A stretch of DNA of 64,000 bases from Paenalcaligenes sp052103955 (GCA_052103955.1 JBQELO010000001.1:124001-188000), one strand, 5' to 3'; shown: positions 33,787 through 43,254, counted from the stretch's first letter. The notes: generated by a model from the letters alone, not told the origin. Numbers and translations: made by a program.

Positions 33787-34532
33787 CACATTACCCCTAC
33801 TACGTTTTTGATCACGTCTTCACGCTTCAGAATGTCGTCTGGCGTACCGTCTGCAGCCACTTGGCCTGCATTCCACACCAATACCCTATCCATGTATTTT
33901 TCTACCAGCTCCATATCGTGCTCGACGATCAGTGCGGTAATGCCTTGCTGTCGCAGTACGGGGACTAAGGTATCCATGATCAAGAACTTCTCTTGTGAAC
34001 TTACCCCACTCGTGGGTTCGTCCATCAGCAACAAACTGGGGCGCAGGGCCATCGAAGCGGCAATATCAATCAACTTACGTATGCCTTCGGGTAAGTCAGC
34101 AATAAGGGTTTGGGCGTAACGATCTAACCCAAACATCTCCAGCAACTCATGTGCTTCTGTTAACCATGCCCGTTGGTACAACGACCTCAAATTCCAGAAC
34201 CCATGACGACTTGCCAAGGCAACCAACAAGTTTTCCACAACCGTTTGCTCACTAAATAACTGTGGCAACTGGAAGCTTCTGGCGATGCCCAAGCGTGTAA
34301 TACGGCGCGGTTTTAAACGCGTGATTTCTTGCCCTTGAAAACGCACACACCCAGACTGAGCAGGTACGTAGCCCGTGCAAATATTCAAAAAAGTACTTTT
34401 ACCTGAACCGTTTGGCCCAATAATCGCGGCTAACTCGCCTTGATATAGCGCCAAGTTGGCATCGTTAGCGGCCTTCACGCCGCCAAACTCTAGATGTATG
34501 TGTTCGGCTGTCAAAATTGCAGTGCGGGTCAT
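33786..34532 (-). CDS. Branched-chain-type ABC transporter ATPase (LivG-like)
   Basis: A 248-residue ATPase and partner of the LivF-like subunit. It has Walker A GPNGSGKST, the LivG-type insert with RLGIARSFQLPQLFSEQTVV, Walker B LLLMDEPTSGVS and the switch His in LIVEHDMELVEKYMDRVLV. The signature region is degenerate: LIADLPEGIRKLIDIAASMA has no LSGG, reading LPEG instead. This LPEGxRKL form is seen in some LivG relatives. The start ATG overlaps the permease stop by 4 bases, so translation is coupled. It belongs to the nitrilase operon. Confidence 0.9.
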   Translation of the reverse strand: MTRTAILTAEHIHLEFGGVKAANDANLALYQGELAAIIGPNGSGKSTFLNICTGYVPAQSGCVRFQGQEITRLKPRRITRLGIARSFQLPQLFSEQTVVENLLVALASRHGFWNLRSLYQRAWLTEAHELLEMFGLDRYAQTLIADLPEGIRKLIDIAASMALRPSLLLMDEPTSGVSSQEKFLIMDTLVPVLRQQGITALIVEHDMELVEKYMDRVLVWNAGQVAADGTPDDILKREDVIKNVVGVM

Positions 34533-35488
34533 GCTTGCTCCCCCTTAACGGTGCGCTGTTTTTTCTCCAGCAAACTCCAAATACCACCCGGCGCAAACAT
34601 CACCATCCCCAGCAACAACAAGCCCATCATCAACTGCCATGCATTCACGGCATACGCGCTAACCGCTGCCCGCATCAGTTCAAACACCAAGGCACCCAAC
34701 ACCGCACCACGTAAATGCCCCATACCACCCAATACGGCAATGAACACAAACTCAGCAGACAACGCCCAGTACGCTAGTTCAGGGGTAACGTGCCCCGTAG
34801 AAAAGGCCACTACAAAACCACCTAAACCGCACAACATGGCCGACACCACATGCCCCGAATAGAACACGCGATAAGCGGATAAACCCATATACTCCAGGCG
34901 AGTTTCATTGGTTTTAATGGCACGTAAGGCCGCACCTACGGGCGAGTTCAGGTATTGCACACACAGGCGGTATGCACCACACAGCATCAATAACGCCAAC
35001 CCGTAGAACCACCATGCAAACTCACGCGCCTCTAGGCTCATACCCAGCAACGGTAGTTGGCGCACACCTAAGCCGTCACTACCACCGGTAAGCTCGTACA
35101 GTTTGAACAGCAACGAAAACCCCACCATAGAAAAGGCGAGGTTCAACATACCGTAAAAAATGCCACGGTAACGCGCCAAAATCAGCCCTAATAGCGCCCC
35201 CAGTAAGGCACTACTCACCGCGCTGGCTACCATCACCCACACTACGTCCCATTGCGTCGTGCGCGACAATGCTGCTGCGGTATACGCACCGCAAGCAAAG
35301 TACAGCGCATGCCCAAACGACACTTGACCTGCCCGCAACAACAAGAACATACCCATGGCACACAACGCCAACGCGATCGCTACGGCTAACGACGAACGCA
35401 GCGACATATTCCACAGCGGCAACACCACAAACAGCCCAAACACCACGCTGTTTACACCCAACGATTTCAACGATGCCTTCATGTTCAT
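34529..35488 (-). CDS. Branched-chain-type ABC transporter permease (LivM-like)
   Basis: A 319-residue membrane permease with about 8-10 hydrophobic segments. Typical LivM landmarks are LLRAGQVSFGHALYFACGAY, GIFYGMLNLAFSMVGFSLLF, TGGSDGLGV, AALRAIKTNETRLEYMGLSA and VLGGMGHLRGAVLGALVFEL. It overlaps the LivG-like gene downstream and the LivH-like gene upstream by 4 bases each. With LivH it forms the transmembrane channel of the nitrilase-linked importer. Confidence 0.91.
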   Translation of the reverse strand: MNMKASLKSLGVNSVVFGLFVVLPLWNMSLRSSLAVAIALALCAMGMFLLLRAGQVSFGHALYFACGAYTAAALSRTTQWDVVWVMVASAVSSALLGALLGLILARYRGIFYGMLNLAFSMVGFSLLFKLYELTGGSDGLGVRQLPLLGMSLEAREFAWWFYGLALLMLCGAYRLCVQYLNSPVGAALRAIKTNETRLEYMGLSAYRVFYSGHVVSAMLCGLGGFVVAFSTGHVTPELAYWALSAEFVFIAVLGGMGHLRGAVLGALVFELMRAAVSAYAVNAWQLMMGLLLLGMVMFAPGGIWSLLEKKQRTVKGEQA

Positions 35489-36384
35489 AACCTTTTGATC
35501 TCTGCACGACCAAACAGGCCGTAAGGCTTCACCAGCAAAATGATGGTCATCACCACATAGGGCACCACCGTCGCCAGATCGCTATACAAATAGGTAGCAA
35601 ACGCCTGTGCCAACCCTATCAGCAAAGCAGTTACAGCCGCCCCTTGGAATTGCCCCAGCCCCGCAGACGCAACGATGGCAAACGATAAAACGATGGCATC
35701 AGCCCCTATACCCGGTACCAACGATGTGGTGGATGAGGCCAGTGTTCCGCCCAAGGCCGCCAACGACGCCCCCAACGCAAAGGTCCATAAGTACACTTTG
35801 CTGGCATTAATGCCCAAGGTGGTTGCCACCTCGCGGTCTTCAATTACGGCACGAATCAATTTGCCTTGGCGGCTGCGGTTAAAAAACACGCTTAATGCCA
35901 CCATCACCACGACCGCACTCAGTGGCAGTACAAACAATTGATAACGGGTGTAGAAAATATCGAAAACCTCTGTACTGCCTAGCAAGGCAGACGGCGCATC
36001 GTAAAAATATGGCTCTACCCCAAAAACCAACTTCTGCACGTCCTCCAAAATCATGAAGATCCCAAAGGTAGCCAACAATTGCAGGCTATGTTCTTTGTCG
36101 TAAATGCGTCGTAGCACAACGCGCTCAATGAAGGCCCCTAGCGGCACCCCCACCAACACAGCGGCTACCACCAATAGTGGGAAACTTAACCAACTGCCTT
36201 CTGCGCCAAATAGCTGCTCACCCAGCACTGCTGCCGCATACGCCCCTAATGCATAAAAACTGCCGTGTGCCACATTCAAAATGCGCATGATGCCAAAGAT
36301 CAGGCTTAAGCCCACGGCAATCAAAAACAAAATAGAGGCCTGGGCAACGCCGTCCAGCGTTGCCAGTAAAAATACTTGTGTCAT
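35485..36384 (-). CDS. Branched-chain-type ABC transporter permease (LivH-like)
   Basis: A 299-residue permease. Recognisable LivH stretches are LIFGIMRILNVAHGSFYALG near the N-terminus, LVVAAVLVGVPLGAFIERVV, REVATTLGINASKVYLWTFA (the ATPase-coupling loop) and VPYVVMTIILLVKPYGLFGR at the C-terminus. It follows the binding-protein gene by 17 bases and overlaps the LivM-like gene by 4 bases. It belongs to the amide/urea/branched-chain permease family; substrate choice depends on the binding protein. Confidence 0.91.
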   Translation of the reverse strand: MTQVFLLATLDGVAQASILFLIAVGLSLIFGIMRILNVAHGSFYALGAYAAAVLGEQLFGAEGSWLSFPLLVVAAVLVGVPLGAFIERVVLRRIYDKEHSLQLLATFGIFMILEDVQKLVFGVEPYFYDAPSALLGSTEVFDIFYTRYQLFVLPLSAVVVMVALSVFFNRSRQGKLIRAVIEDREVATTLGINASKVYLWTFALGASLAALGGTLASSTTSLVPGIGADAIVLSFAIVASAGLGQFQGAAVTALLIGLAQAFATYLYSDLATVVPYVVMTIILLVKPYGLFGRAEIKRL

Positions 36385-36401
36385 AAGCGTTCAGTAACGT
36401 A

Positions 36402-37691
36402 TTAAGGAAGCAGCTGAACGTTTTGCACAGCATCCTGAGTGAGTTTTTTAATCCACTCGTGTGACAGCTCACCAGCAGGTGGGGACGTTAACTCAGGCTG
36501 AATAATGGCAATGTCACCAATCACTTTGAAATCATGGTCTGGTGAACTACGGGTAGTGCCCACCAATTGCCCTTCCATGGCTTGGTTGTCTTCACGTAAG
36601 ACCAAATGCCCTGTGAAGTCATTTAGCTCTAAGCCTTCAAGACCAGCCAGCAGGTCTGTTTTCAACGTAGAGCGCTCACCATTCCAGCCTTGCAAAGAGG
36701 CTTGAATAGCTTGCAACGCCTGCACCATGTGATACGAGGGGAAGCTTGGGTATGCCCCTGTTTTCTCGTGGAAGTCCTGCACAAACTTCGCGTGTTGTGG
36801 GTTATTTTGCATCACTGGGTTAAAGGCATAGCTGTCGCCACGCACCCCTACGATGGCGTTATCTGGGAAGGCTGACCCAGTCTGCTGCAAAGCAGCTTCG
36901 CCATTAGGGGCCACAAGAATGGTATTTTTGAACAGCGAACGCGAATTGGCCTGACGCACAAAGGTATTCATATCACCACCCCACAAGGTAGTGAAAATCA
37001 CATCTGGACGTTGCGCCGATAAACGAGAAATCTCGGTGGAATAATCCGATGTACCCAAACGCGGGAACAGTTCGGCTGTAATGTTAATGTCCGGACGAAT
37101 GGCTTTGATCGCATCCTTAAATGCTGCCCAGTTATCACGGCCAAATGCGTAGTCCTGGTTAATGGCGGCAATGGTTTTGATCTCTGGATTGGTTTTCAGC
37201 AAGTACAACGCAGCAGCCACGTTGTTAGACGGTGTGTAATCACCTGTACGGTACACATACTGGTATTGGTTTTCTTCGTACAACCGTGCCGTACCACAAT
37301 CCCACAACACGGTAGGCATCTGCAATTGTTCGGCGACGGGTGCCACAGCCAAACAAATAGAGCTGGATAAGCCGATGATCATGGCATCCACCTTATTGCC
37401 TTCCACCAAACCACGGTACTCCACCACCACGCTATCTACACCACGGTTTTCATCAATAAAGGTCAGCTCTATGGGCGCTCCTTTGATGCCGCCAGACGCA
37501 TTAATAGAATCCGCCAACATTTGTGCTGCGTGCTGTGCGGGCACGCCAAACACCGCGCCTGCTCCCGATAAAAACGTTGAAATCCCTATGCGTATAGGTT
37601 CTGCAGCCTGCGCGGACACACTCATCAATGCACCACATGCTAAGGCCACCAGTTTTGCTCGGTTCCCACTGCGTCTGCCTGTTATCCCCAT
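36402..37691 (-). CDS. Periplasmic binding protein (LivK/amide-urea type)
   Basis: A 429-residue type 1 solute-binding protein. The signal peptide is at about residues 1-29 (KLVALACGALMSVSAQA). The mature start PIRIGISTFLSGAGAVFGVP and QMLADSINASGGIKGAPIEL are family hallmarks, as are VAPVAEQLQMPTVLWDCGTA, INQDYAFGRDNWAAFKDAIK and IFTTLWGGDMNTFVRQAN. The TLWGGD pattern is closer to amide/urea-type binders than to leucine binders, which fits a nitrile- or amide-related ligand. It is the first gene of the importer/nitrilase operon, divergent from a TrmB-family regulator gene. Confidence 0.9.
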   Translation of the reverse strand: MGITGRRSGNRAKLVALACGALMSVSAQAAEPIRIGISTFLSGAGAVFGVPAQHAAQMLADSINASGGIKGAPIELTFIDENRGVDSVVVEYRGLVEGNKVDAMIIGLSSSICLAVAPVAEQLQMPTVLWDCGTARLYEENQYQYVYRTGDYTPSNNVAAALYLLKTNPEIKTIAAINQDYAFGRDNWAAFKDAIKAIRPDINITAELFPRLGTSDYSTEISRLSAQRPDVIFTTLWGGDMNTFVRQANSRSLFKNTILVAPNGEAALQQTGSAFPDNAIVGVRGDSYAFNPVMQNNPQHAKFVQDFHEKTGAYPSFPSYHMVQALQAIQASLQGWNGERSTLKTDLLAGLEGLELNDFTGHLVLREDNQAMEGQLVGTTRSSPDHDFKVIGDIAIIQPELTSPPAGELSHEWIKKLTQDAVQNVQLLP

Positions 37692-38014
37692 GATCGTCTC
37701 CTAGTCTTTTTTAGAATAAATAAGGTGCTCGCATGCAATGAAGGCCCTGCATGCTTTATAGTTTGTTTTTTCTAGTCTAGTTATGACGCATTTTTCCGTC
37801 AATAAACATCTAATAGGGGTTTTCACCAGACATAAATTTAAACAATCTCCGTAAAACCAATGAATTACCAGTAAACCTACCCTACCAATCAACTAACGGA
37901 TAAAAGCGTCAAAACAAAAAATACTATAGGATTAGGGCAAGGTTACAATGACCAGATTCGCTGGATCATTGCTATGTCATCACGACGCTTTCTCACTCTC
38001 TGACGGATCAAAAA
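37692..38014. promoter_or_regulatory. Divergent promoter region between importer operon and TrmB gene
   Basis: About 320 AT-rich bases without a convincing gene. It must carry the promoters of both divergent units. A small inverted repeat, TGACG-N8-CGTCA (37784-37801), is the only symmetric element I noticed; it could be an operator but is weak. Confidence 0.45.
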
Positions 38015-38773
38015 GTGGATTTAAAAGAAAAGCTGGCTCGCCTTGGCATCACAGGCAATCTGTACAAGGTTTATTGCGCCATCATGGAACTGGGCGACAC
38101 CACCGTGACAGAGGTTGCCACTCGTGCCAACATCGCCCGCACCACCTGTGCTGACGCCATTACTCGCTTAGCCAACGAAGGGCTAGTGCAATGGCAAGGA
38201 CGTGGGCGCGACCGCTCGGTATCCGCACTCAACCCCGGCGTGTTGCTGGAACACATTGCCGCCCGGCGTGAGCTGATAGAGGATTTATTGCCTGAACTGC
38301 GCTCCATTTATAACCGCGCTACCGGCAAACCTCAGATACGCTTTTACGAAGGTGCAGAGGGAGTAAAGACCGTGCTGTGGGATTCCTTGCGCTGCAAAAC
38401 AGGCCCACTACTGGCCACGTTTTCAATGTCTGAATTGGAAGCCGTACCCGGTTTAGATGAAATCACGCTCTACCAAAAAGAACGCCTGTCGCTTGGGCTA
38501 AGCATGCGTGTAATCCGCTCGGCCAGCAAAGACATACAGCACATTTGGCCACACGATAAAACCCGCGAACTGCGCGAACTACGCTTCACGCCACCGGGCA
38601 TTACCTTATCCATGACCACGCTGATCTACGACAACTGTGTCGCCAGCATTTCGTCTAAGAAAGAAAACTACGGTCTGATCATAGAAAGCGAAGAGTACGC
38701 CAACTTCCAACGTGCTATGTACGAAGTGATGTGGCAATCCTGTACACCAGCCGTCGAACCACCTACGCCTTAA
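38015..38773 (+). CDS. TrmB-family transcriptional regulator
   Basis: A 252-residue regulator starting at GTG 38015. The N-terminal winged helix is of the TrmB type: KLARLGITGNLYKVYCAIME, then TTVTEVATRANIARTTCADA and ITRLANEGLVQWQGRGRDRS. The remainder (KPQIRFYEGAEGVKTVLWDS, MRVIRSASKDIQHIWPHDK) resembles the C-terminal effector domain of bacterial TrmB-like proteins. TrmB proteins are best known from archaea as sugar sensors; bacterial members are less studied. Divergence from the nitrilase importer operon makes it the likely regulator of that operon. Its stop codon overlaps that of the convergent LysR gene (TTAA). Confidence 0.85.
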   Translation: MDLKEKLARLGITGNLYKVYCAIMELGDTTVTEVATRANIARTTCADAITRLANEGLVQWQGRGRDRSVSALNPGVLLEHIAARRELIEDLLPELRSIYNRATGKPQIRFYEGAEGVKTVLWDSLRCKTGPLLATFSMSELEAVPGLDEITLYQKERLSLGLSMRVIRSASKDIQHIWPHDKTRELRELRFTPPGITLSMTTLIYDNCVASISSKKENYGLIIESEEYANFQRAMYEVMWQSCTPAVEPPTP

Positions 38774-39705
38774 AAAGGTGAGTTATCCCACGCCGGGTTA
38801 GGGGTGATGAAAGGGGCAAAATCTAAGCCACGCATCCACTCCACCACCGTGCGCACGGCTTTATCTTGGCTACGCTCTTTACGTACACACAGAAAGTAGC
38901 CTTGGCGTGCCAACTGCCCGGTGGGCACAGGCTCTACCAATTCTGTTTTGCCACGCAGTTCTTCAAACACCAAACAGCGTGGCACCAACCCCACCCCCAT
39001 TCCTAATCTGGCTGCCTGAATAATCATTTCATACTGGCTAAAACTAGGGCCTATGTGCGCAGTAGCAATGGGCAATCTGTTTTCCCTAAACCATTGCACC
39101 CATGCCTGCGGCACATTAAAGTGCTGCAACAAGGTGGTTTTCATTAGGCTCTGCGGCGTGTCTAAACCCAGCTCTTGTGCATAACTAGGCGCACAAATTA
39201 CGGCTTGCTCCTTACCCACCAAATAACTGGTCACCATCCCCGGCCATTCTCCTTCGCCGTACTGAATAGAGACATCCACCTCTTCGTTCTCTCGAAAATC
39301 GTCCAAATGTTCATATGGCGGGAAATTTAACCGTATGGATGGGTGCGCTTGGTAAAAATCCACCACCAATGGCATCAACAACCGTGCCGTCAACGTAGGA
39401 GGGACCGAAATAGTGACATAGTGGCGCTGCCCTTTACCCGACATCACATACCTACTGGACTCCACCAATATACGTAATGCCTCTTGAGTTTGTTCCAGGA
39501 AAAACTCCCCCTCCTCGGTCAGCACCAAACGGTTATTCAGCCGCAAAAACAAAGTGGTCCCCAACCACGTTTCTAGGTTAGCAACCTGCCTACTGACCGC
39601 TCCCTGCGTGACAAATAGCTCACCGGCAGCCTTGGTAAAGCTAGCGTGCCGTGCCGTTGCCTCAAACGCCTGCAACTCGGACATCGATGGACAAACCTTT
39701 TTCAT
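38770..39705 (-). CDS. LysR-family transcriptional regulator (GcvA-like)
   Basis: A 311-residue LysR regulator of the GcvA group. The helix-turn-helix region ELQAFEATARHASFTKAAGE and LFVTQGAVSRQVANLE is followed by TTLFLRLNNRLVLTEEGEFF. The effector domain starts with YVTISVPPTLTARLLMPLVV. Its gene is divergent from the amidohydrolase gene across about 135 bases and probably controls the amidohydrolase/Liv importer operon. Its last bases overlap the stop codon of the TrmB gene on the other strand. Confidence 0.92.
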   Translation of the reverse strand: MKKVCPSMSELQAFEATARHASFTKAAGELFVTQGAVSRQVANLETWLGTTLFLRLNNRLVLTEEGEFFLEQTQEALRILVESSRYVMSGKGQRHYVTISVPPTLTARLLMPLVVDFYQAHPSIRLNFPPYEHLDDFRENEEVDVSIQYGEGEWPGMVTSYLVGKEQAVICAPSYAQELGLDTPQSLMKTTLLQHFNVPQAWVQWFRENRLPIATAHIGPSFSQYEMIIQAARLGMGVGLVPRCLVFEELRGKTELVEPVPTGQLARQGYFLCVRKERSQDKAVRTVVEWMRGLDFAPFITPNPAWDNSPF

Positions 39706-39840
39706 AACGCTTCCACACTATTACTAAAACTCATGCACCCACCAGTTTTATTGGTTTGCTGGTAATCCTAAGACTTGGTTTACTGGCACGTATCAAAACA
39801 GAACAAAATGCCCAACGAAGGCTACAGGAGACTACAGATT

Positions 39841-41076
39841 ATGGATACGCGGGAAAGCTCGAAGCTACACTTCAAACATTGCACCATTTTGCACCCACAC
39901 ACGGGCACACTAGAGCGCAATAAATGCATCACCGTTAACGGTAATCGCATTGAGTCCATTACCGATGACGCCCCTGCTGACGCCATTGACGCAAGCGGTC
40001 TTACCGTCATGCCCGGCATGATTGACTGCCACGTACACGTGCTGGCGTCAGACATGAACTTGGGCCGCAACGCCCTGACCCCCAATATCCTGATTAGTTT
40101 TAGATCCATCCCTATCCTGCAAGGTATGGTGGAGCGTGGCTTTACCACGGTGCGTGATGCAGGCGGTGCTGATTACTCGTTAGCACAAGCCACTGAAACA
40201 GGGTTGGTCACTGGCCCACGTATCTACCCTTCTGGTCGTGCTTTGTCGCAAACAGGCGGTCACGGAGATTTTCGCGCTCGTAATGATGTGATTGAGCCGT
40301 GTGCCTGTAGCCACCGCTTAGGAGCCATTGCTCGCGTAGTAGATGGTGTGGATAACGTACGTTTGGCAGTGCGCGAAGAAATCCAAAAAGGCGCCACCCA
40401 AATTAAAGTCATGGCATCGGGTGGTGTAGCCTCCCCCAACGATCCTATCCACTTCTTGGGTTACTCCGAAACCGAGTTACGCGCCATTGTGGAAGAAGCC
40501 ACCAACGCGGGCACATACGTCATGGCACACGCCTATACGGCAGAAGCCATTATTCGCGCTGTGAAATGCGGGGTACGTACCATTGAACACGGGAACTTGT
40601 TGGATGAAGAAAGTGCCAACGTGATGCGTGAGCACGATGCCATTTTGGTACCCACTAACGTCACCTACGATGCACTGTATAACGATGGCCCCAAGTTCGG
40701 TTTCCCTGCCGACTTAAGCCACAAAATAAGCAGCGTACGCACGGCTGGCTTACAGGCTTTACGCATTGCTCACGACGCTGGCGTCACCATGGCATTTGGC
40801 TCTGACTTACTAGGCCAAACGCATGACCAACAAGCCAACGAGCTGAAAATTCGCGCGCAAATCCTAGGCAATCTAGAAGCCATACGCGCGGCCACCACCA
40901 ATGCTGCCAAACTGCTGCGTGAAGAGGAGCAACTTGGCGTCGTTAAAGCAGGAGCTTATGCCGACCTGTTGTTTGTAGCGGGTAATCCTTTGGAAGATAT
41001 TGAGGTACTACTCAACCAAGGCGCCCACCTTAAAGGCATTCTTAAAAACGGGGAATGGATCAAAAACCAGTTATAA
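39841..41076 (+). CDS. Metal-dependent amidohydrolase (imidazolonepropionase-like / Xaa-dipeptidase group)
   Basis: A 411-residue amidohydrolase-superfamily enzyme with a binuclear metal centre. Ligands are visible at about His64 and His66 (MPGMIDCHVHV), carboxylated Lys189 (IKVMASGGV), His230 (YVMAHAYT), His250 (RTIEHGNLLD) and Asp322 (MAFGSDLLG). The protein belongs to the group containing L-Xaa-L-Arg/Lys or N-acyl amino-acid hydrolases and ochratoxin-type amidases, so amide-bond cleavage of an imported dipeptide or acyl compound is likely. The ATG at 39841 follows a CAGGAGAC RBS; the upstream frame from 39775 is rejected. It heads an operon with a complete Liv-type importer. Confidence 0.88.
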   Translation: MDTRESSKLHFKHCTILHPHTGTLERNKCITVNGNRIESITDDAPADAIDASGLTVMPGMIDCHVHVLASDMNLGRNALTPNILISFRSIPILQGMVERGFTTVRDAGGADYSLAQATETGLVTGPRIYPSGRALSQTGGHGDFRARNDVIEPCACSHRLGAIARVVDGVDNVRLAVREEIQKGATQIKVMASGGVASPNDPIHFLGYSETELRAIVEEATNAGTYVMAHAYTAEAIIRAVKCGVRTIEHGNLLDEESANVMREHDAILVPTNVTYDALYNDGPKFGFPADLSHKISSVRTAGLQALRIAHDAGVTMAFGSDLLGQTHDQQANELKIRAQILGNLEAIRAATTNAAKLLREEEQLGVVKAGAYADLLFVAGNPLEDIEVLLNQGAHLKGILKNGEWIKNQL

Positions 41077-41119
41077 CCCCAAGCACTCCATTACAGATGA
41101 TAAAACAAGGAGACATAGG

Positions 41120-42343
41120 ATGAGACACAGCCACAAAAAACTCTACGCTGCCCTAACCGTGGGCGCCGCCCTCAGCATTGGCAGCTACGCCCACGCACAA
41201 ACCCCCAGCAATGAATTGTTGATTGGCGGTTTGGTACCCATTACCGGTGCGGGTTCCCCTTACGGCGGCAACATGCTTAAAGCCATGGAAATTGCTGTAG
41301 AAGAAGTGAACCAAGCCGGCGGTATGGCGGGCCGCTCACTACGCCTGATTTCAGAAGACTCTCAGACCCAACCGCAAGCTGCTGTATTGGCAGCAAAGAA
41401 ACTCATTGAGATCAACAATGTGCAGGCTATCTTAGGCACCTGGGCATCGGGTGTCACCCTTGCAGTACTGCCCTTGACCGATGCCGCCAACATTATTGAA
41501 ATGAACGTCTCGGGTGCCCCAGCCATTTCTGAATTAGATAAAAAAGATCTGGTGTGGCGCTACCAAGCCACCAACGATCGCTTTGGTCGTGCGTTTGCTG
41601 AAATCGCCGAAAAAAATGGCTACAAACGCCCCGCTACGATGGCCTTTAACAATGCATCGGGCCGTGGCAACACCGACGGTTTTATCAAAGCATGGAAAGA
41701 AAAAGGCGGCGAGGTTTTAGCTAACGTTGTCTACGAACCTAACCGCAGTAGCTACCGTTCTGAACTGCAACAAGTCCTTGCCACAAACCCCGACGTCATC
41801 GTCATGGGTTCTTACCTACCTGACACAACAATCATCCTACGCGAATGGTTCCAGTCCGGTGCTGACAACGCATGGATTATTCCGGGCTGGGCAGCCAACC
41901 CCGAACTGGTGCAAGCACTGGGGGAAGCGGCCACCGAAGGTATTATTTCCGTCGATACCGTTTCTAACACTAACGCCGACAGCTACAAAGACCTAAGCGA
42001 ACGTTACCGTAAAGCCACCAATACAGAACTGGCTGATAACGTCTATGCCGCCATGACCTATGACATGGTAATCAGCTTAGCCCTGGCCGCCCAAAAAGCG
42101 GGCGCTGACGCAACACCACAGCAAATTAGCGACCAGATCCGGGCCGTGTCTAATCCTGAAGGCACCAAGGTGTATTCCTTTGCCGAAGGTAAAGCCCTGT
42201 TGGATCAAGGCCAAGATATAGACTACGAAGGCGCATCCAGTCGACTGAACTTCGACGAGTACGGTGATTCCAACCCTGATTTTGGCGTGTACGTCATTAA
42301 AAAGGGCCAGTTTGACCGTGTAGACACCGTATCGCTTGACTGA
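41120..42343 (+). CDS. Periplasmic binding protein (LivK type)
   Basis: A 407-residue type 1 solute-binding protein. The signal peptide (KKLYAALTVGAALSIGSYAHA) is cleaved near residue 25. The mature protein begins with ELLIGGLVPITGAGSPYGGN and contains AAVLAAKKLIEINNVQAILG, MNVSGAPAISELDKKD, RTFGRAFA-like DRFGRAFAEIAEKNGY and ATNTELADNVYAAMTYDMV. The ATG at 41120 is preceded by ACAAGGAGACATAGG; a longer frame from 41000 overlaps the amidohydrolase and is rejected. It supplies ligand to the permeases encoded immediately downstream. The ligand is probably the substrate or product of the amidohydrolase. Confidence 0.9.
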   Translation: MRHSHKKLYAALTVGAALSIGSYAHAQTPSNELLIGGLVPITGAGSPYGGNMLKAMEIAVEEVNQAGGMAGRSLRLISEDSQTQPQAAVLAAKKLIEINNVQAILGTWASGVTLAVLPLTDAANIIEMNVSGAPAISELDKKDLVWRYQATNDRFGRAFAEIAEKNGYKRPATMAFNNASGRGNTDGFIKAWKEKGGEVLANVVYEPNRSSYRSELQQVLATNPDVIVMGSYLPDTTIILREWFQSGADNAWIIPGWAANPELVQALGEAATEGIISVDTVSNTNADSYKDLSERYRKATNTELADNVYAAMTYDMVISLALAAQKAGADATPQQISDQIRAVSNPEGTKVYSFAEGKALLDQGQDIDYEGASSRLNFDEYGDSNPDFGVYVIKKGQFDRVDTVSLD

Positions 42344-42369
42344 TTGATCGCCTCGGAGCGCTGTTATAC

Positions 42370-43245
42370 ATGTCCAGTATTTTGCTAATAAATCTGGTCA
42401 TCAATGGCTTTATTGAAGGCATGATCATTGCCCTGCCAGCACTAGCTCTCACGCTAGTGCTGGATATTTCTAAGTTTCCTAACGTCGCGGTGGGTGACAC
42501 CATGACGGTAGGCGCTTATGCGGCTTTGGCTTTTCAATCCATTGGTGTGCCCTACTTCTTCTTATCCGTTGGCGGTGCCATGCTGCTGTGCATGCTGATT
42601 AGCTTGGCCAGCTACCAACTGATTTTCCGTAAACTTACGCGCGCCCCCATGGTGGTAAGCCTGCTGGCCGCCGTTGGCTTGGCGTTTTTCATGCGCAGCA
42701 TTTTGCAGCTTAGCGTGAGCAGCCAACCCCAAGTCTATGATTTCCCGCTGGTACGAGCCTGGAACTTCAACGGCATACGTATCTTGCCCTCTGACCTGTG
42801 GATAGTGTTCACCAGTGCCGTCACCCTTGCTATCGTGTTTGCCATTTTCCGCTACACCAACTTGGGACGACGCTTACGCGCCATTGCCGATAACCCAGAG
42901 TTAGCACGTGCCAGTGCCATACGCCCCAAATACCTAATCTGGTTCTTGTGGTGCTTGTTTGGCGTGCTATCTGCGCTGGGCGGTGTGCTGATCGCTTCTA
43001 AAAGCGTTTTGCTGCCCGAGTTTGGTTGGGAATTCATTATTCCTGCGTTTTCAGCAGTCATTCTTGGCGGTATTGGTAACCCGGTAGGTGCTGTGTTGGG
43101 CGCCGTCATCATGGGCGTAGTCCAAGAACTATCCGTTGCCTTTGTTGGCCCCAGCTACAAGATTGTTGCGGCTTTTTCCATCCTGATTCTGGTGCTCCTA
43201 ATTCGCCCTGCCGGCTTATTGGGTTCTGCAGAAAAAACCCGCTAG
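42370..43245 (+). CDS. Branched-chain-type ABC transporter permease (LivH-like), second system
   Basis: A 291-residue permease with about eight membrane segments. Landmarks include INGFIEGMIIALPALALTLV, LDISKFPNVAVGDTMTVGAY, RRLRAIADNPELARASAIRP (the coupling loop) and AVILGGIGNPVGAVLGAVIM. It lies 26 bases after the binding-protein gene and 9 bases before the LivM-like gene. The N-terminal part is less like LivH of E. coli than the first system in this window, indicating a different ligand class. Confidence 0.9.
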   Translation: MSSILLINLVINGFIEGMIIALPALALTLVLDISKFPNVAVGDTMTVGAYAALAFQSIGVPYFFLSVGGAMLLCMLISLASYQLIFRKLTRAPMVVSLLAAVGLAFFMRSILQLSVSSQPQVYDFPLVRAWNFNGIRILPSDLWIVFTSAVTLAIVFAIFRYTNLGRRLRAIADNPELARASAIRPKYLIWFLWCLFGVLSALGGVLIASKSVLLPEFGWEFIIPAFSAVILGGIGNPVGAVLGAVIMGVVQELSVAFVGPSYKIVAAFSILILVLLIRPAGLLGSAEKTR

Positions 43246-43254
43246 AGGATTCGC

